48,421 bases of DNA, taken from NCBI RefSeq assembly GCF_028291725.1, contig NZ_JAQGNT010000096.1, positions 1 through 48,421 of the forward strand, in the 5' to 3' direction. Below the pieces are notes generated by a model. The model searched no databases, was not told where the DNA came from, and saw only the letters and a program-made list of their open reading frames with translations. Below, one piece after another: positions 24,838 to 33,147 of the stretch. A program made the translations under genes and the position numbers. The first letter of the stretch is position 1; each line of letters begins with the position of its first letter. Source of the DNA: Hydrocarboniphaga sp. Its GTDB lineage: Bacteria > Pseudomonadota > Gammaproteobacteria > Nevskiales > Nevskiaceae.

Positions 24838-25632
24838 ATGTACGAGTCCTACCGCAGTCTGAAGATCGAGCGTCGAGGCGCGGTACTGGTGGTCACGCTC
24901 GACAATCCACCGACCAACGCGGCCGACATCGGCACGCATCGCGAGCTGTCGACGATTTTCGACGACATCGCGCGCGACGATGCGACCAAGGTCGTTGTGG
25001 TGACCGGCGCCGGCACGCGCGCCTTCTCGGCCGGCGGCGATATCGACGTGATGCTCGACCAGCTCACCAATACCGAGAGCCTGAAACTGCAGTTCGACGA
25101 GGCGCAGCGGATGCTACGCGCGCTGCTGGCGCTGGAGAAGCCGGTGATCGCGCGCATCAACGGCCATGCGATCGGCTTTGGTGCGACGCTGGCGCTGTTT
25201 TGCGACATCAGCTATGCGATCGAGACCGCCAAGATCGCCGATCCGCATGTCGGCGTTGGCCTGGTCGCCGGTGACGGCGGCGCGCTGATCTGGCCGTTGC
25301 TGATCGGCTACGCCCGAGCCCGCGAATACCTGCTGACCGGCGACGCCATCAAGGCCGCTGAGGCCGCGATGATCGGCCTGATCACGCGCGCCTACGCGAC
25401 GATGGATGAACTCGATACTGCGACCTATGCAATGGCCGAGCGCCTTGCAGGCGGCGCGTCGCGCGCCATCAACGGCACCAAGACCGCGATCAATCTGGTG
25501 CTGCGCGGACAGGTCGAGGGCCTGATTGCTGCACACTCCGGGCTCGAATTCATCTCCGAATTCAGCGCCGATCACCGCGAGGCGGTAATGGCGTTCAAAG
25601 ACAGGCGCAAGCCGCAGTTCAACGGCAACTAG
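24838..25632 (+). CDS. Crotonase-superfamily protein (enoyl-CoA hydratase-like, atypical active site)
   Basis: A 264-aa single-domain crotonase. AFSAGGDIDVM and INGHAIGFGATLALF form the oxyanion region. The hydratase glutamates are Thr (GFGATLAL) and His (DPHVGVGL). The loop reads LVAGDGGALIWP, sharing the GDGG Asp with the 18081 protein, so the two may be related in reaction type. ATG 24838 lies 24 bases after the dehydrogenase stop, with GAGG upstream, which suggests one transcript. Its C-terminus FKDRRKPQFNGN is of normal length. A true hydratase function is doubtful; isomerase or hydrolase are alternatives. Confidence 0.82.
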   Translation: MYESYRSLKIERRGAVLVVTLDNPPTNAADIGTHRELSTIFDDIARDDATKVVVVTGAGTRAFSAGGDIDVMLDQLTNTESLKLQFDEAQRMLRALLALEKPVIARINGHAIGFGATLALFCDISYAIETAKIADPHVGVGLVAGDGGALIWPLLIGYARAREYLLTGDAIKAAEAAMIGLITRAYATMDELDTATYAMAERLAGGASRAINGTKTAINLVLRGQVEGLIAAHSGLEFISEFSADHREAVMAFKDRRKPQFNGN

Positions 25633-25677
25633 TGAACCGTAGCGGATCATGAAAGTTAATCGCGTTGAGGCGCGTCA

Positions 25678-25760
25678 CCGTAGGTCGGCAATCCCTTGCC
25701 GACGTGAGGCAGCGATTACACAGCAGGTGTACACGTCGGCAAGGGATTGCCGACCTACGG
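25678..25760. repeat. Intergenic inverted repeat, family A copy 2
   Basis: CCGTAGGTCGGCAATCCC (25678) is mirrored by an arm ending GATTGCCGACCTACGG (25760). It lies between the crotonase and the CoA-transferase and ends 15 bases before the latter's ATG. Confidence 0.92.
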
Positions 25761-25775
25761 CTGAGGGAAATTGAC

Positions 25776-26987
25776 ATGCCATCCATCGCATTGAAAGGCG
25801 TGCGCGTACTCGACCTGTCTCGTGTGCTTGCCGCGCCGCTGGCGACGCAGCTGCTCGCCGACCTCGGCGCCGAGGTGATCAAGGTCGAGCGGCCCGGCAG
25901 CGGCGACGAGGCGCGCACCTACGGCCCGCCGTTCCTGCACGATCTGGAGGGCAAGGCCACCGACATCGCCGCGTTCTATCTGGCCTGCAACCGCAACAAG
26001 CAGTCGATCACGATCAATCACGCGGCGCCTGAAGGCCAGGCATTGATCCGCAGGCTGGTCGCCGAATCCGACGTGCTGGTCGAGAATTTCAAGACCGGCA
26101 CGCTGAAGAAATACGGGCTCGACTACGACAGCCTGAAGGCGATCAACCCGAAGCTGATCTATCTGTCCGTTACCGGCTTCGGACAGACCGGGCCCTACAG
26201 TCACAAGCCGGGTTACGACGGTATTTTCCAGGCGATGGGCGGGCTGATGAGCGTCAGCGGCCATCCGCAGGAGCCGATGAAAGTCGGCATCAGCATGGTC
26301 GATATCCTGACCAGCTTCTATGCGGCGGTCGGCATACTCGCGGCGCTGCGCCACCGCGATCACAGTGGCGAGGGGCAGTACATCGACCTGTCGCTGCTCG
26401 ATTGCGGGCTGGCTTCGCTGTCGCATTTCGCGATGAATTATCTGGTGTCGGGCACCGTGCCGACGCGTCGTGGCAACGGCGGCTTCGGCGGCATTCCGTC
26501 GCAGGCTTTTCAGTGCAGCGACAAGCCGATCTTCATCGTCGCCGGCAACAACAAGCAGTTTGGCAGCTTCTGCAAGCTGGCGGGGCGTCTGGACATCTTC
26601 GAAGACCCGCGCTTCAACACCACGGCCGGGCGCATCGCCAACCGTGAACAGATCCTGCCGATACTTGACGAGGTCTTTAAGACCAAGACACGCGACGAGT
26701 GGCTGGAACTGCTGGACGCCAACGACATCCCGGCAAGCCCGGTCAATGAATTGCCGGAGGTATTTGCGAATCCGCAGATCCAGCATCGCGGCATGCTGAC
26801 GCAGACCGAGCACCCGCTGTCGGGCGCGCTGAAGCTGCTGGCGAATCCGATCAACTTCTCGGCAACCCCGGTGGGTGAATACGCGGCGCCGCCGCTGATG
26901 GGCGCGCATACGGATCAGGTGCTCGCGGCGAAGCTCGGTTTGAGTGCCGGCGATCTGGCGAAGCTGCGCGCTTCCGGTGTGATTTGA
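25776..26987 (+). CDS. Family III (CaiB/BaiF) CoA-transferase
   Basis: A 403-aa CoA-transferase of the formyl-CoA/CaiB family, which moves CoA between acids through an aspartyl-CoA intermediate. KGVRVLDLSRVLAAPLATQLLADLGAEVIKVE is the family N-terminus. GYDGIFQAMGGLMSVSG carries the catalytic Asp. GIPSQAFQCSD and IPASPVNELPEVFANPQI match the C-terminal region. ATG 25776 follows TGAGGGAAATTGAC. Its length is typical. Given the altered acyl-CoA ligase in this island, this enzyme could be the real substrate-activating step, using a downstream thioester as donor. That is inference. Confidence 0.92.
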   Translation: MPSIALKGVRVLDLSRVLAAPLATQLLADLGAEVIKVERPGSGDEARTYGPPFLHDLEGKATDIAAFYLACNRNKQSITINHAAPEGQALIRRLVAESDVLVENFKTGTLKKYGLDYDSLKAINPKLIYLSVTGFGQTGPYSHKPGYDGIFQAMGGLMSVSGHPQEPMKVGISMVDILTSFYAAVGILAALRHRDHSGEGQYIDLSLLDCGLASLSHFAMNYLVSGTVPTRRGNGGFGGIPSQAFQCSDKPIFIVAGNNKQFGSFCKLAGRLDIFEDPRFNTTAGRIANREQILPILDEVFKTKTRDEWLELLDANDIPASPVNELPEVFANPQIQHRGMLTQTEHPLSGALKLLANPINFSATPVGEYAAPPLMGAHTDQVLAAKLGLSAGDLAKLRASGVI

Positions 26988-26992
26988 GACCT

Positions 26993-27073
26993 CGTAGGTC
27001 GGCAATCCTTTGCCGACGTGTAACTTCGATGCGCAAATGAGGCCTCACGTCGGCAAGGGATTGCCGACCTACG
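26993..27073. repeat. Intergenic inverted repeat, family A copy 3 (contains the regulator stop codon)
   Basis: CGTAGGTCGGCAATCC (26993) is mirrored by an arm ending GATTGCCGACCTACG (27073). The stop codon of the convergent GntR regulator (27069-27071) lies inside the right arm, so the element forms the last bases of that gene. It may also act as a bidirectional hairpin between the convergent genes. Confidence 0.9.
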
Positions 27074-28538
27074 GGTGCAGCGCAGCGAGGCCGAGTTCCA
27101 GTACCTGGTTGAGCCAGGCTACGTGCTCCTGCGCGACGAGTTGCGCGCGCGGTTCGTCGCGGTCCAGCAGCGCCTGCGTCAGCCGTGCGTGGCGCTTGCG
27201 CAAAGTCTGCGCAATATCGGCCGGCAATCGGGGCTGCGCCTCCTCGGTCAGCGTGAACAGCGTGCGCAGCAGCAGCGAAAGCGCGCGGTTGCGGCCGAGC
27301 TGACTCAGCTGCGCATGCCATTCGATCGCCAGCGCGGTGATCTGAGTATCGTCCGCCGCTTGCAGACGTGAGTTGAGTTCGCTGATCGCGCGCAGATCCG
27401 CTGCATGCGCACGAGTCACCGCGAGGTGGATCGCGCCGCGCTCCAGTGCCTCGCGCACGGCCAGATAGTCCGACGCTCCCAGGCCGGCGCGGCGCAGGTA
27501 GCGCTTGGCCGAGGCGATGGTGTAGTCCGCGTTCGGGCGGCCGATCATCAGTCCGCCGCCGCGCCCGCGCTGCGGCCGCACGATGCCGTGCAGCTCGAGC
27601 ATGCGGATCGCCTCGCGCAGCACCGAGCGGCTGACGCCGAAGCGCTCGATCAGGCCGGCCTCGTCGCTGAGACGTTCGCGTGGCCAGCCCTTGGCTGCGA
27701 CGTCGCGCGCCAGCGCCAGTGCCAGCCGCTGTGCCAGCTTGCCTTCGCCTTCGCTGCCGGAAGGCAGCTCCATCCAGTCCTTGGCCGAGGCACGGCGACG
27801 GCGCTCTTCGAGCAGCTTGCAGACTTTCAGGCTGCTGGCGCTGAAGGCCTCGACCGCGGCTCCGGCGGCATCGGCGTCGCCGGTTGCGATCGCCTCGCTG
27901 ATGGTGCGCAGGATCGCGTTCACGCGCTGGGTCTCGCGATCCCTCACCACCGGTGATCCGAGATCGGCCGGCAACACGTCGGTCGACCAGTTGCTGAGCG
28001 CCTGGCTGAATAACTGCACGACCGCGTTGCCGCTGATCTCGGCGATGGCGCCGGGCAGGGCAAGGTGGCGTTTGCCGATCGCCCGTACCGTTGACGGGCC
28101 CTGATCGAGTTCGGCGCTGATCTGGCGCAGACGGCTGCGAGCGCTCGCGTCGATGCGCCGGCTCGCCAGCTTCGCCGCCTGCATGTCGAGCAGCGCGCGC
28201 GCCTCGACGATCTCGTCCCAGCCGATGTCGGAGAATTCCAGATGAGCCGTGATCGCGCGCACCGCGGTCATCGACGCCGTGGCCGCGACGGTCAGGCCGC
28301 CGCCGCCGCCGCCGCCGCCGCGACGCATCACCGCGACACCGTGGCGCTCGAGCTGGCGGATCGCATTGCGCAGCGTCTCACGGCTGACCTCGTACTGCGC
28401 CATCAACTGCGCTTCGGTGCCGAGCGGCGTGCCCGGCTGCAGCTGTTCGCGCTCGACGCGGTCTTCGATCGCGGCGGCCAGCAGCTCGGGTCGTTTGGGG
28501 CGTGCAACAGCTTCGGGCGGGACGTTCGTGTCGCTCAT
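27069..28538 (-). CDS. Tandem GntR-FCD / GntR-FCD fusion regulator
   Basis: A 489-aa protein, twice the length of a FadR-type regulator. Winged helix 1 spans about 19-84 (LMAQYEVSRETLRNAIRQLE, then eight glycines at 74-81 in the wing). An FCD-like domain follows (about 105-245). Winged helix 2 spans about 267-333 (LIERFGVSRSVLREAIRMLE, wing GRGGGL), with a second FCD domain (about 355-480). FCD2 keeps His408, His450 and His472 as likely metal ligands; FCD1 has lost the later ones. One chain thus resembles a built-in dimer with one sensing domain. It is divergent from the amidohydrolase across operator site 5. Inference: it represses the catabolic units through the ATAG-N4-CTAT sites. Confidence 0.88.
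   Translation of the reverse strand: MSDTNVPPEAVARPKRPELLAAAIEDRVEREQLQPGTPLGTEAQLMAQYEVSRETLRNAIRQLERHGVAVMRRGGGGGGGGLTVAATASMTAVRAITAHLEFSDIGWDEIVEARALLDMQAAKLASRRIDASARSRLRQISAELDQGPSTVRAIGKRHLALPGAIAEISGNAVVQLFSQALSNWSTDVLPADLGSPVVRDRETQRVNAILRTISEAIATGDADAAGAAVEAFSASSLKVCKLLEERRRRASAKDWMELPSGSEGEGKLAQRLALALARDVAAKGWPRERLSDEAGLIERFGVSRSVLREAIRMLELHGIVRPQRGRGGGLMIGRPNADYTIASAKRYLRRAGLGASDYLAVREALERGAIHLAVTRAHAADLRAISELNSRLQAADDTQITALAIEWHAQLSQLGRNRALSLLLRTLFTLTEEAQPRLPADIAQTLRKRHARLTQALLDRDEPRAQLVAQEHVAWLNQVLELGLAALHP
28296..28322 (+). repeat. (GCC)n trinucleotide run inside the regulator gene
   Basis: About eight GCC/CGC triplets in a row encode the octaglycine stretch in the first wing of the tandem GntR protein. 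Length changes would add or remove glycine without a frameshift and could tune the wing. Confidence 0.85.
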
Positions 28539-28640
28539 GAGGTGCTGGTTTCGGCTTCGCCAGCAGTTTAGGGCTTGCAGCCCGTGTTCGTCGCAGATCG
28601 ATGCAAGGCGGCCGTGTGTAAGGGTGCTTGACTCTGTCGA

Positions 28641-28660
28641 TTTAAATAGCGCACTATCGA
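28641..28660. promoter_or_regulatory. ATAG-N4-CTAT operator site 5
   Basis: TTTAAATAG-CGCA-CTATCGA contains the exact ATAG-N4-CTAT core (28646-28657). It lies in the 212-bp region between the tandem GntR gene and the divergent amidohydrolase, about 100 bp from each start. Its position suggests autoregulation of the regulator as well. Confidence 0.7.
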
Positions 28661-28750
28661 TGCAGAAACGGGTGGCGGCCTTGTCTTGGCCAAGCCCGGA
28701 CCGATCCGGCGCACCACGAGATGCGCGACCCGCGAGGCAGGAGAATCAAC

Positions 28751-29908
28751 ATGGGTGATTTCGTTTTCAGCATGGATGCGCACGTGATCGAACCGCGCAC
28801 GCTGTTCGCCGAACGCTTGCCCGAGGCGATGAAGGACCGCGGTCCGAAGGCCGAGCGCAAGGACGGCTACCTCAACATCATCTGCGACAACAAGATCGTC
28901 CATCGGATGAACATGGGCGACGGCTATCACGGCCAGGAGCGGCATGGCGGCGTGCAGCCGAACCTCGACCCGCGGCTGAAAGACATGGCGCAGGACGGTA
29001 TTCACGCCGAGGTGATTTATCCGACCTCCGGCGGCGTGCCGTATCTGGTCGAAGATCCGGAGCTGAAGATCGCCTGCAGCAGGATCTACAACGACTGGTG
29101 CATCGAAACCTTCAAGCCGCATCCGCACCGCTTCGTTCCGACCGCGGTGCTGCCGGTGGCGCCGGGCACCATCGCGCAGGCTACCGCCGAACTCGAGCGC
29201 TGCATCAAGCTGGGTTATCGCTCGGCACTGGTGCCCTGCGTGCTGCCGGAAGGCCTGAAGTTCAACGGCAACGATCTCGACCCGCTGTGGGCGCTCGCAC
29301 AGGAAGCCGGCATTCCGATCTCCTGGCACGTCGGCACCGGCTCCTCGCCGGTCTACGAGCGCGGCCCTGGCGGCGCTGTGATCAACTATGTCGAGGTCGG
29401 CAACTCGGCGCAGCGCGCGGTGTTCCAGATGGTCTGCGGCGGCGTGCTCGAGCGTTTCCCGAACCTGCAGATGGTCACGGTCGAAGCCGGCGCGTCCTGG
29501 CTGGCGTTCCTGTGCGAGCGCATGGACGAGGTGTATCGCGCGCACCAGTTCTACGTCAAGCCGAAGCTGTCGATGATGCCCAGCGAGTTCGTCAAGCGCC
29601 AGGTCAGCTGCACCTTCCAGTTCGACCGCGCCTGCATCATGTCGCGCTCGGTCACCGGCGTGAAGCCGCTGCTGTGGGCCGCCGACTATCCGCACCTGGA
29701 AGGCACGTTCCCGCATTCGCAGAAAGTCATTCAGGGCATTTTCCAAGGCATCGACATTTCGGCCGAGGACCGCGCCGCGATACTCGGCGGCAATGCCGCG
29801 AAGCTGTTCAAGATCGACATCGCCAGGAGTCTGGCCGATGCGCAGATCACCGCCGCGCGCCTGTCCGCCGGTGCTGAAGCCGATCCGGCATCGCTGACTG
29901 CGTTGTAG
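28751..29908 (+). CDS. Amidohydrolase-2 family metal-dependent hydrolase or decarboxylase
   Basis: A 385-aa TIM-barrel amidohydrolase. The first metal motif is SMDAHVIEP (usually DxHxH or DxHxxE), a barrel His is in SWHVGTG, and the late Asp is in WAADYPHLEGTFP. Family members hydrolyse C-N or C-C bonds or decarboxylate aromatic and enoic acids. ATG 28751 follows CAGGAGAATCAAC. It starts the plus-strand unit behind operator site 5, divergent from the tandem GntR regulator, a position often held by a key pathway gene. Inference: it opens a ring or removes a carboxyl group from a pathway intermediate. A catalytic role in beta-oxidation proper is not expected. Confidence 0.85.
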   Translation: MGDFVFSMDAHVIEPRTLFAERLPEAMKDRGPKAERKDGYLNIICDNKIVHRMNMGDGYHGQERHGGVQPNLDPRLKDMAQDGIHAEVIYPTSGGVPYLVEDPELKIACSRIYNDWCIETFKPHPHRFVPTAVLPVAPGTIAQATAELERCIKLGYRSALVPCVLPEGLKFNGNDLDPLWALAQEAGIPISWHVGTGSSPVYERGPGGAVINYVEVGNSAQRAVFQMVCGGVLERFPNLQMVTVEAGASWLAFLCERMDEVYRAHQFYVKPKLSMMPSEFVKRQVSCTFQFDRACIMSRSVTGVKPLLWAADYPHLEGTFPHSQKVIQGIFQGIDISAEDRAAILGGNAAKLFKIDIARSLADAQITAARLSAGAEADPASLTAL

Positions 29909-29947
29909 GGCGGTGACGCGGTGATGTCTCAGCATTCGCAAGCCACC

Positions 29948-30026
29948 GTCATTCCCGCGTAGGCGGGAATCCAGGGCTCCAAGCACTCAGCCGTGAACTC
30001 TGGATTCCCGCCTTCGCGGGAATGAC
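29948..30026. repeat. Intergenic inverted repeat, family C copy 2
   Basis: GTCATTCCCGCGTAGGCGGG (29948) is mirrored by an arm ending CCTTCGCGGGAATGAC (30026), with one arm mismatch. It lies between the amidohydrolase and the dioxygenase. Confidence 0.9.
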
Positions 30027-30110
30027 ATTTCAAAATTTATGTGCCGCACTACTAACTGCAGGCGCCCACGGAGGCGCCCCACGAAATCATCAGAGTCCGA
30101 GGAGATTTCA

Positions 30111-31142
30111 ATGAGCACTTCATTCGCTACCGCAATGCCGGCCGCCTACAGCCTCGATCTTCCCGAGGCGACGGCGGACGTCGAGCAGAACAAGCGCAAT
30201 CTCGATGAGTACGGCCTCGCCGTGCACCAGGCGCTGTTCACGCCGGAACAGGTGGCCGTGCTGCTCGCGCGCCTGAAAGAACAGGCGGAGATGGAAGAAG
30301 AGCAGGGCGTGGCCCAGCTCAGCGATCAGAGCTCCACCAGCAAGACCTGGATCGGCCGCGCCAGCGACGGCCCCGCCGAACCCTGCTGGCAGGGCATCCC
30401 GATGCTGGTCAACAAGGGCCGCGTGTTCATCGACCTCGGCGTGATGAACCCGGTGCTGCACCAGTACGCGAACCACTGCTTCAAGAACTACCCGATGATG
30501 CTGTCGAGCATGACCGGCCTGATCGTCAAGAAGGGCGCGACGCCGATGGTGATTCACAGCGATCAGCAGTTCGTGCCGTTCCCGACGCCGACGCCGGTGT
30601 ACTTGAACATGATGGTCTGCCTGACCGATTTCACCGAGGCCATGGGCGCGACCCGCGTGGTGCCGCGCAGCCACAAGTGGAACCTGTACCCGAAGACCAC
30701 GATCGGGCCGCAGGGCGTGCCGATCAATCCGGAGCCGATCGAGACCGTGCCGGTGATCTGCAAGGCCGGCGACGTGATCCTGTTCGAGAGCCGCACCTGG
30801 CACCAGTCCGGGCATTCGACATCGGACACGGTGCGCTACTCGTTCACGCTGCTGTGGAACCAGTCGTGGATGCGGCCGATGGACGACATCGTGCAGAGCC
30901 TGCACGACGACGTTTACGAGTCGCTGCCGGTCGAGGTGCGCTCGCTGCTCGGCTTCCGCTTCGATGCCGCCGGGCGTTTCGAGCCGCGCTATCCGGGCGA
31001 CCGCCAGTCGATGAACCGCGGCATGCCGTTCGTGCCCGAGCTGACTCGCGGCGGCAAGAAGAAGGCGGTGCCTTTCGGCAATCTGAAAGCCGGTTTTACT
31101 TACGGCTACGAGAATGACGCGCACGAGAAGCACGTCAAGTAA
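30111..31142 (+). CDS. Phytanoyl-CoA dioxygenase (PhyH) family Fe(II)/2-oxoglutarate oxygenase
   Basis: A 343-aa non-haem iron oxygenase. The 2-His-1-carboxylate triad is His149 and Asp151 (IHSDQQF) with His231 (TWHQSG). Arg242 (TVRYSF) should bind 2-oxoglutarate. GATRVVPRSHKW is the usual PhyH loop. ATG 30111 has GAGGAGATTTCA upstream. Human PhyH hydroxylates a 3-methyl-branched acyl-CoA at C2 to allow alpha-oxidation; here it could relieve a branch that blocks beta-oxidation. It is first in a plus-strand string with an SDR, a sulfotransferase, an isomerase-type crotonase and another SDR, although a repeat element separates it from the SDR. Confidence 0.88.
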   Translation: MSTSFATAMPAAYSLDLPEATADVEQNKRNLDEYGLAVHQALFTPEQVAVLLARLKEQAEMEEEQGVAQLSDQSSTSKTWIGRASDGPAEPCWQGIPMLVNKGRVFIDLGVMNPVLHQYANHCFKNYPMMLSSMTGLIVKKGATPMVIHSDQQFVPFPTPTPVYLNMMVCLTDFTEAMGATRVVPRSHKWNLYPKTTIGPQGVPINPEPIETVPVICKAGDVILFESRTWHQSGHSTSDTVRYSFTLLWNQSWMRPMDDIVQSLHDDVYESLPVEVRSLLGFRFDAAGRFEPRYPGDRQSMNRGMPFVPELTRGGKKKAVPFGNLKAGFTYGYENDAHEKHVK

Positions 31143-31151
31143 GCCAGCCGA

Positions 31152-31230
31152 GTAGCTTGGGGTGAGCGCAGCGAACCCCGACATGAAGTCCGCGCCGATG
31201 TTGGGGTTCGCTGCGCTCACCCCAACCTAC
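31152..31230. repeat. Intergenic inverted repeat, family D
   Basis: An arm with TTGGGGTGAGCGCAGCGAAC is mirrored by GTTCGCTGCGCTCACCCCAA, flanked by GTAG (31152) and CTAC (31230). It lies 10 bases after the PhyH stop. This family occurs once in the window. Confidence 0.88.
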
Positions 31231-31258
31231 ACGCTGCGATGCGGTTGAAGGAGCATGT

Positions 31259-31996
31259 ATGCCTCGCTTCATTGGAAAAACCGCGCTGGTCACCGGCGCC
31301 GGTGCCGGCATCGGCCGCGCTGTTGCGTTGCGGCTCGCCGGCGAGGGTGCGGAAGTGTTTGCGGTCAGCCGAGGAAGCAAGGTCGATGAACTCGTCGAAC
31401 TGGGGCAGGGGCGTATCGCCGCGTATCGCGCCGATGTCTCCGATCCTCAGCAGATCGAGGCGATGGTCGGCGCCTGCGTCACGGACTACGGCCGGATTGA
31501 CGTGCTGATCAACAATGCCGGCATCTCGCACGGCGGCACGCCGATCCACGAGCTCGATGTGGAACTCTGGGACCGCATCATGTCGGTGAACCTGCGCGGC
31601 GCGTTCCTGGTGATGAAGCACACGCTGCGGGTAATGATGGCGCAGCGCGGTGGTGCCATCGTCAACATGTCCTCGGTAGGCGGCAGGCGGCCCTCGGTGG
31701 GCTCGGCCGCGTATATCGTCGGCAAGGCCGGGCTCAACATGCTGACGCAGCAGGCGGCGCTGGAATACGTGGCGCATGGCATCCGCGTCAACGCAGTGGC
31801 GCCCGGCATGATCCTGACGCCGATGGTCAAGGGCGCGTCCGAGGGCGTGATCGAGTGGAAGAAATCGATCACACCGATGCAACGGCTCGGCACGGTCGAT
31901 GAAGTCGCAGCAGTGACCGCCTTCCTGGCTTCCGACGAAGCCGCCTACATCACCGGCGCGATCTACGCGGTCGACGGCGGGCGCTGCGCCGAATGA
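31259..31996 (+). CDS. SDR-family oxidoreductase
   Basis: A 245-aa classical SDR. TGAGAGIG binds NAD(P), INNAG is intact, and the catalytic set lies in NMSSVGG and AAYIVGKAG (Tyr-x3-Lys). FLASDEAAYITGAIYAVDGG closes the protein. ATG 31259 follows AAGGAGCATGT. Its stop overlaps the sulfotransferase start as ATGA, so the two are translationally coupled. Likely role: oxidation of the hydroxyl introduced or exposed by a preceding step. A FabG-like activity cannot be excluded from sequence alone. Confidence 0.88.
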   Translation: MPRFIGKTALVTGAGAGIGRAVALRLAGEGAEVFAVSRGSKVDELVELGQGRIAAYRADVSDPQQIEAMVGACVTDYGRIDVLINNAGISHGGTPIHELDVELWDRIMSVNLRGAFLVMKHTLRVMMAQRGGAIVNMSSVGGRRPSVGSAAYIVGKAGLNMLTQQAALEYVAHGIRVNAVAPGMILTPMVKGASEGVIEWKKSITPMQRLGTVDEVAAVTAFLASDEAAYITGAIYAVDGGRCAE

Positions 31997-33147
31997 ATCG
32001 CTCCTTCGTCGCCAGCGAAACGCGCCTGCACGAGGCTGCGACCGCGCTTTGCGGCATGCGCGATTTCGGCGACGGCTACCTGCCGGCGCTGCGCAAGCTG
32101 CTGCACGCGCTGGATCACGACACCCGGCTGACCGAATCCGGCTGGCAGAAATTCTTCGACCGCATCGTGCAGGTGCTGGTAGGGCGCGCCTATTCACAGC
32201 GCGGCTGGCGCGAGCATCCACAGTGCCTGCAATACGAGCTGCGGCCACCGATCCTGATCACCGGCCTGCCGCGCACCGGCACCACCGCGCTGCACCGCGT
32301 GCTGGCGATGGACCCGCAGTTCCAGGGCCTGGAATACTGGCTGATCGACAACCCAATGCCGCGGCCGCCGCGCGCGCGCTGGGAGTCGAATACGCTGTAC
32401 CGGCGCGCGGTCGACGAGTTGGAAGCGCTGTATCGCGAAGTGCCGGCGATGAAGGCCGCGCATCCGATCATCGCCGACGAAGTCTACGAATGCCTGCTGC
32501 TGACGCGGCAGAGCTTGCTGTCGGTGGACTTCACCACCAACGCGCATCTGCCGAGTTACCAGAGCTGGTTCCTGCAGCAGGATTTCGCGCCGATGTGGCG
32601 GCGTTATCGCGACAATCTTCGCTTGATCGGGCTGAACCAGGCCGGCCAACCCTGGCTGCTGAAGAACCCGGCGTCGCTGTTCAGCCTTGCCGGCTTCATC
32701 GAAGTGTTTCCGCAGGCGACGATCATCCAGACGCATCGCAATCCGGTGACCTCGGTCGCCTCCGGCGCGAGTCTGGCGCGGATGGCGCGCATTCCCTACG
32801 AGGGCCCCGATACCAGCCTCACCGCGGCGGCGCAGCGCGAGGTCGAGCTGTGGGGGCAGGGCATCGACAGTGCGATGGCGGTGCGGCGCGCGCATCCGGA
32901 TCGCTATGTCGATGTCTACTTTGCCGACTTCGCTTCCAGGCCGATGCACACCATCCGCCAGATCTACGAGCGCTGCGGGCTTGCGCTGAGCGATGCGTCC
33001 GCGGCGGCGATGCAGCGCTGGCTGGACGAAAACCCGCAGAACAAGCACGGCGAGCATCGCTATTCGCTGGAGGGTACCGGCATCAGCGAAGACACGATAC
33101 GCCGGCGTTTCGCCGCGTATATCGATCTGTATGGCCTGGCCGCATGA
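31993..33147 (+). CDS. PAPS-dependent sulfotransferase family protein
   Basis: A 384-aa sulfotransferase-fold protein. ITGLPRTGTTALHRVL (about 89-104) is the 5'-phosphosulfate loop and IIQTHRNPVTSVASG is the 3'-phosphate segment. It overlaps the SDR before it (ATGA at 31993) and the crotonase after it (ATGA at 33144), so three proteins are made from one coupled message. A sulfotransferase in a CoA degradation operon is unusual. Known precedent: in curacin and olefin-synthase pathways sulfation of a beta-hydroxy thioester drives decarboxylative elimination. Inference: it could activate a tertiary or hindered hydroxyl for elimination here. PAPS supply genes are not in the window. Confidence 0.82.
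   Translation: MNRSFVASETRLHEAATALCGMRDFGDGYLPALRKLLHALDHDTRLTESGWQKFFDRIVQVLVGRAYSQRGWREHPQCLQYELRPPILITGLPRTGTTALHRVLAMDPQFQGLEYWLIDNPMPRPPRARWESNTLYRRAVDELEALYREVPAMKAAHPIIADEVYECLLLTRQSLLSVDFTTNAHLPSYQSWFLQQDFAPMWRRYRDNLRLIGLNQAGQPWLLKNPASLFSLAGFIEVFPQATIIQTHRNPVTSVASGASLARMARIPYEGPDTSLTAAAQREVELWGQGIDSAMAVRRAHPDRYVDVYFADFASRPMHTIRQIYERCGLALSDASAAAMQRWLDENPQNKHGEHRYSLEGTGISEDTIRRRFAAYIDLYGLAA

Noticed and set aside
25678-27073. Repeated palindromes considered as a CRISPR array
   Set aside because: The copies are far apart, separated by genes, with no regular spacers and no cas genes.
28296-28322. GCC run considered as a phase-variation switch
   Set aside because: The unit is a codon, so slippage keeps the frame. 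It can alter the glycine count but not switch the gene off.
32049-33143. Upstream extension of the crotonase at 33144 into a 622-aa protein
   Set aside because: The extension runs inside the sulfotransferase gene in another frame and resembles nothing. The crotonase domain begins at ATG 33144, which overlaps the sulfotransferase stop.
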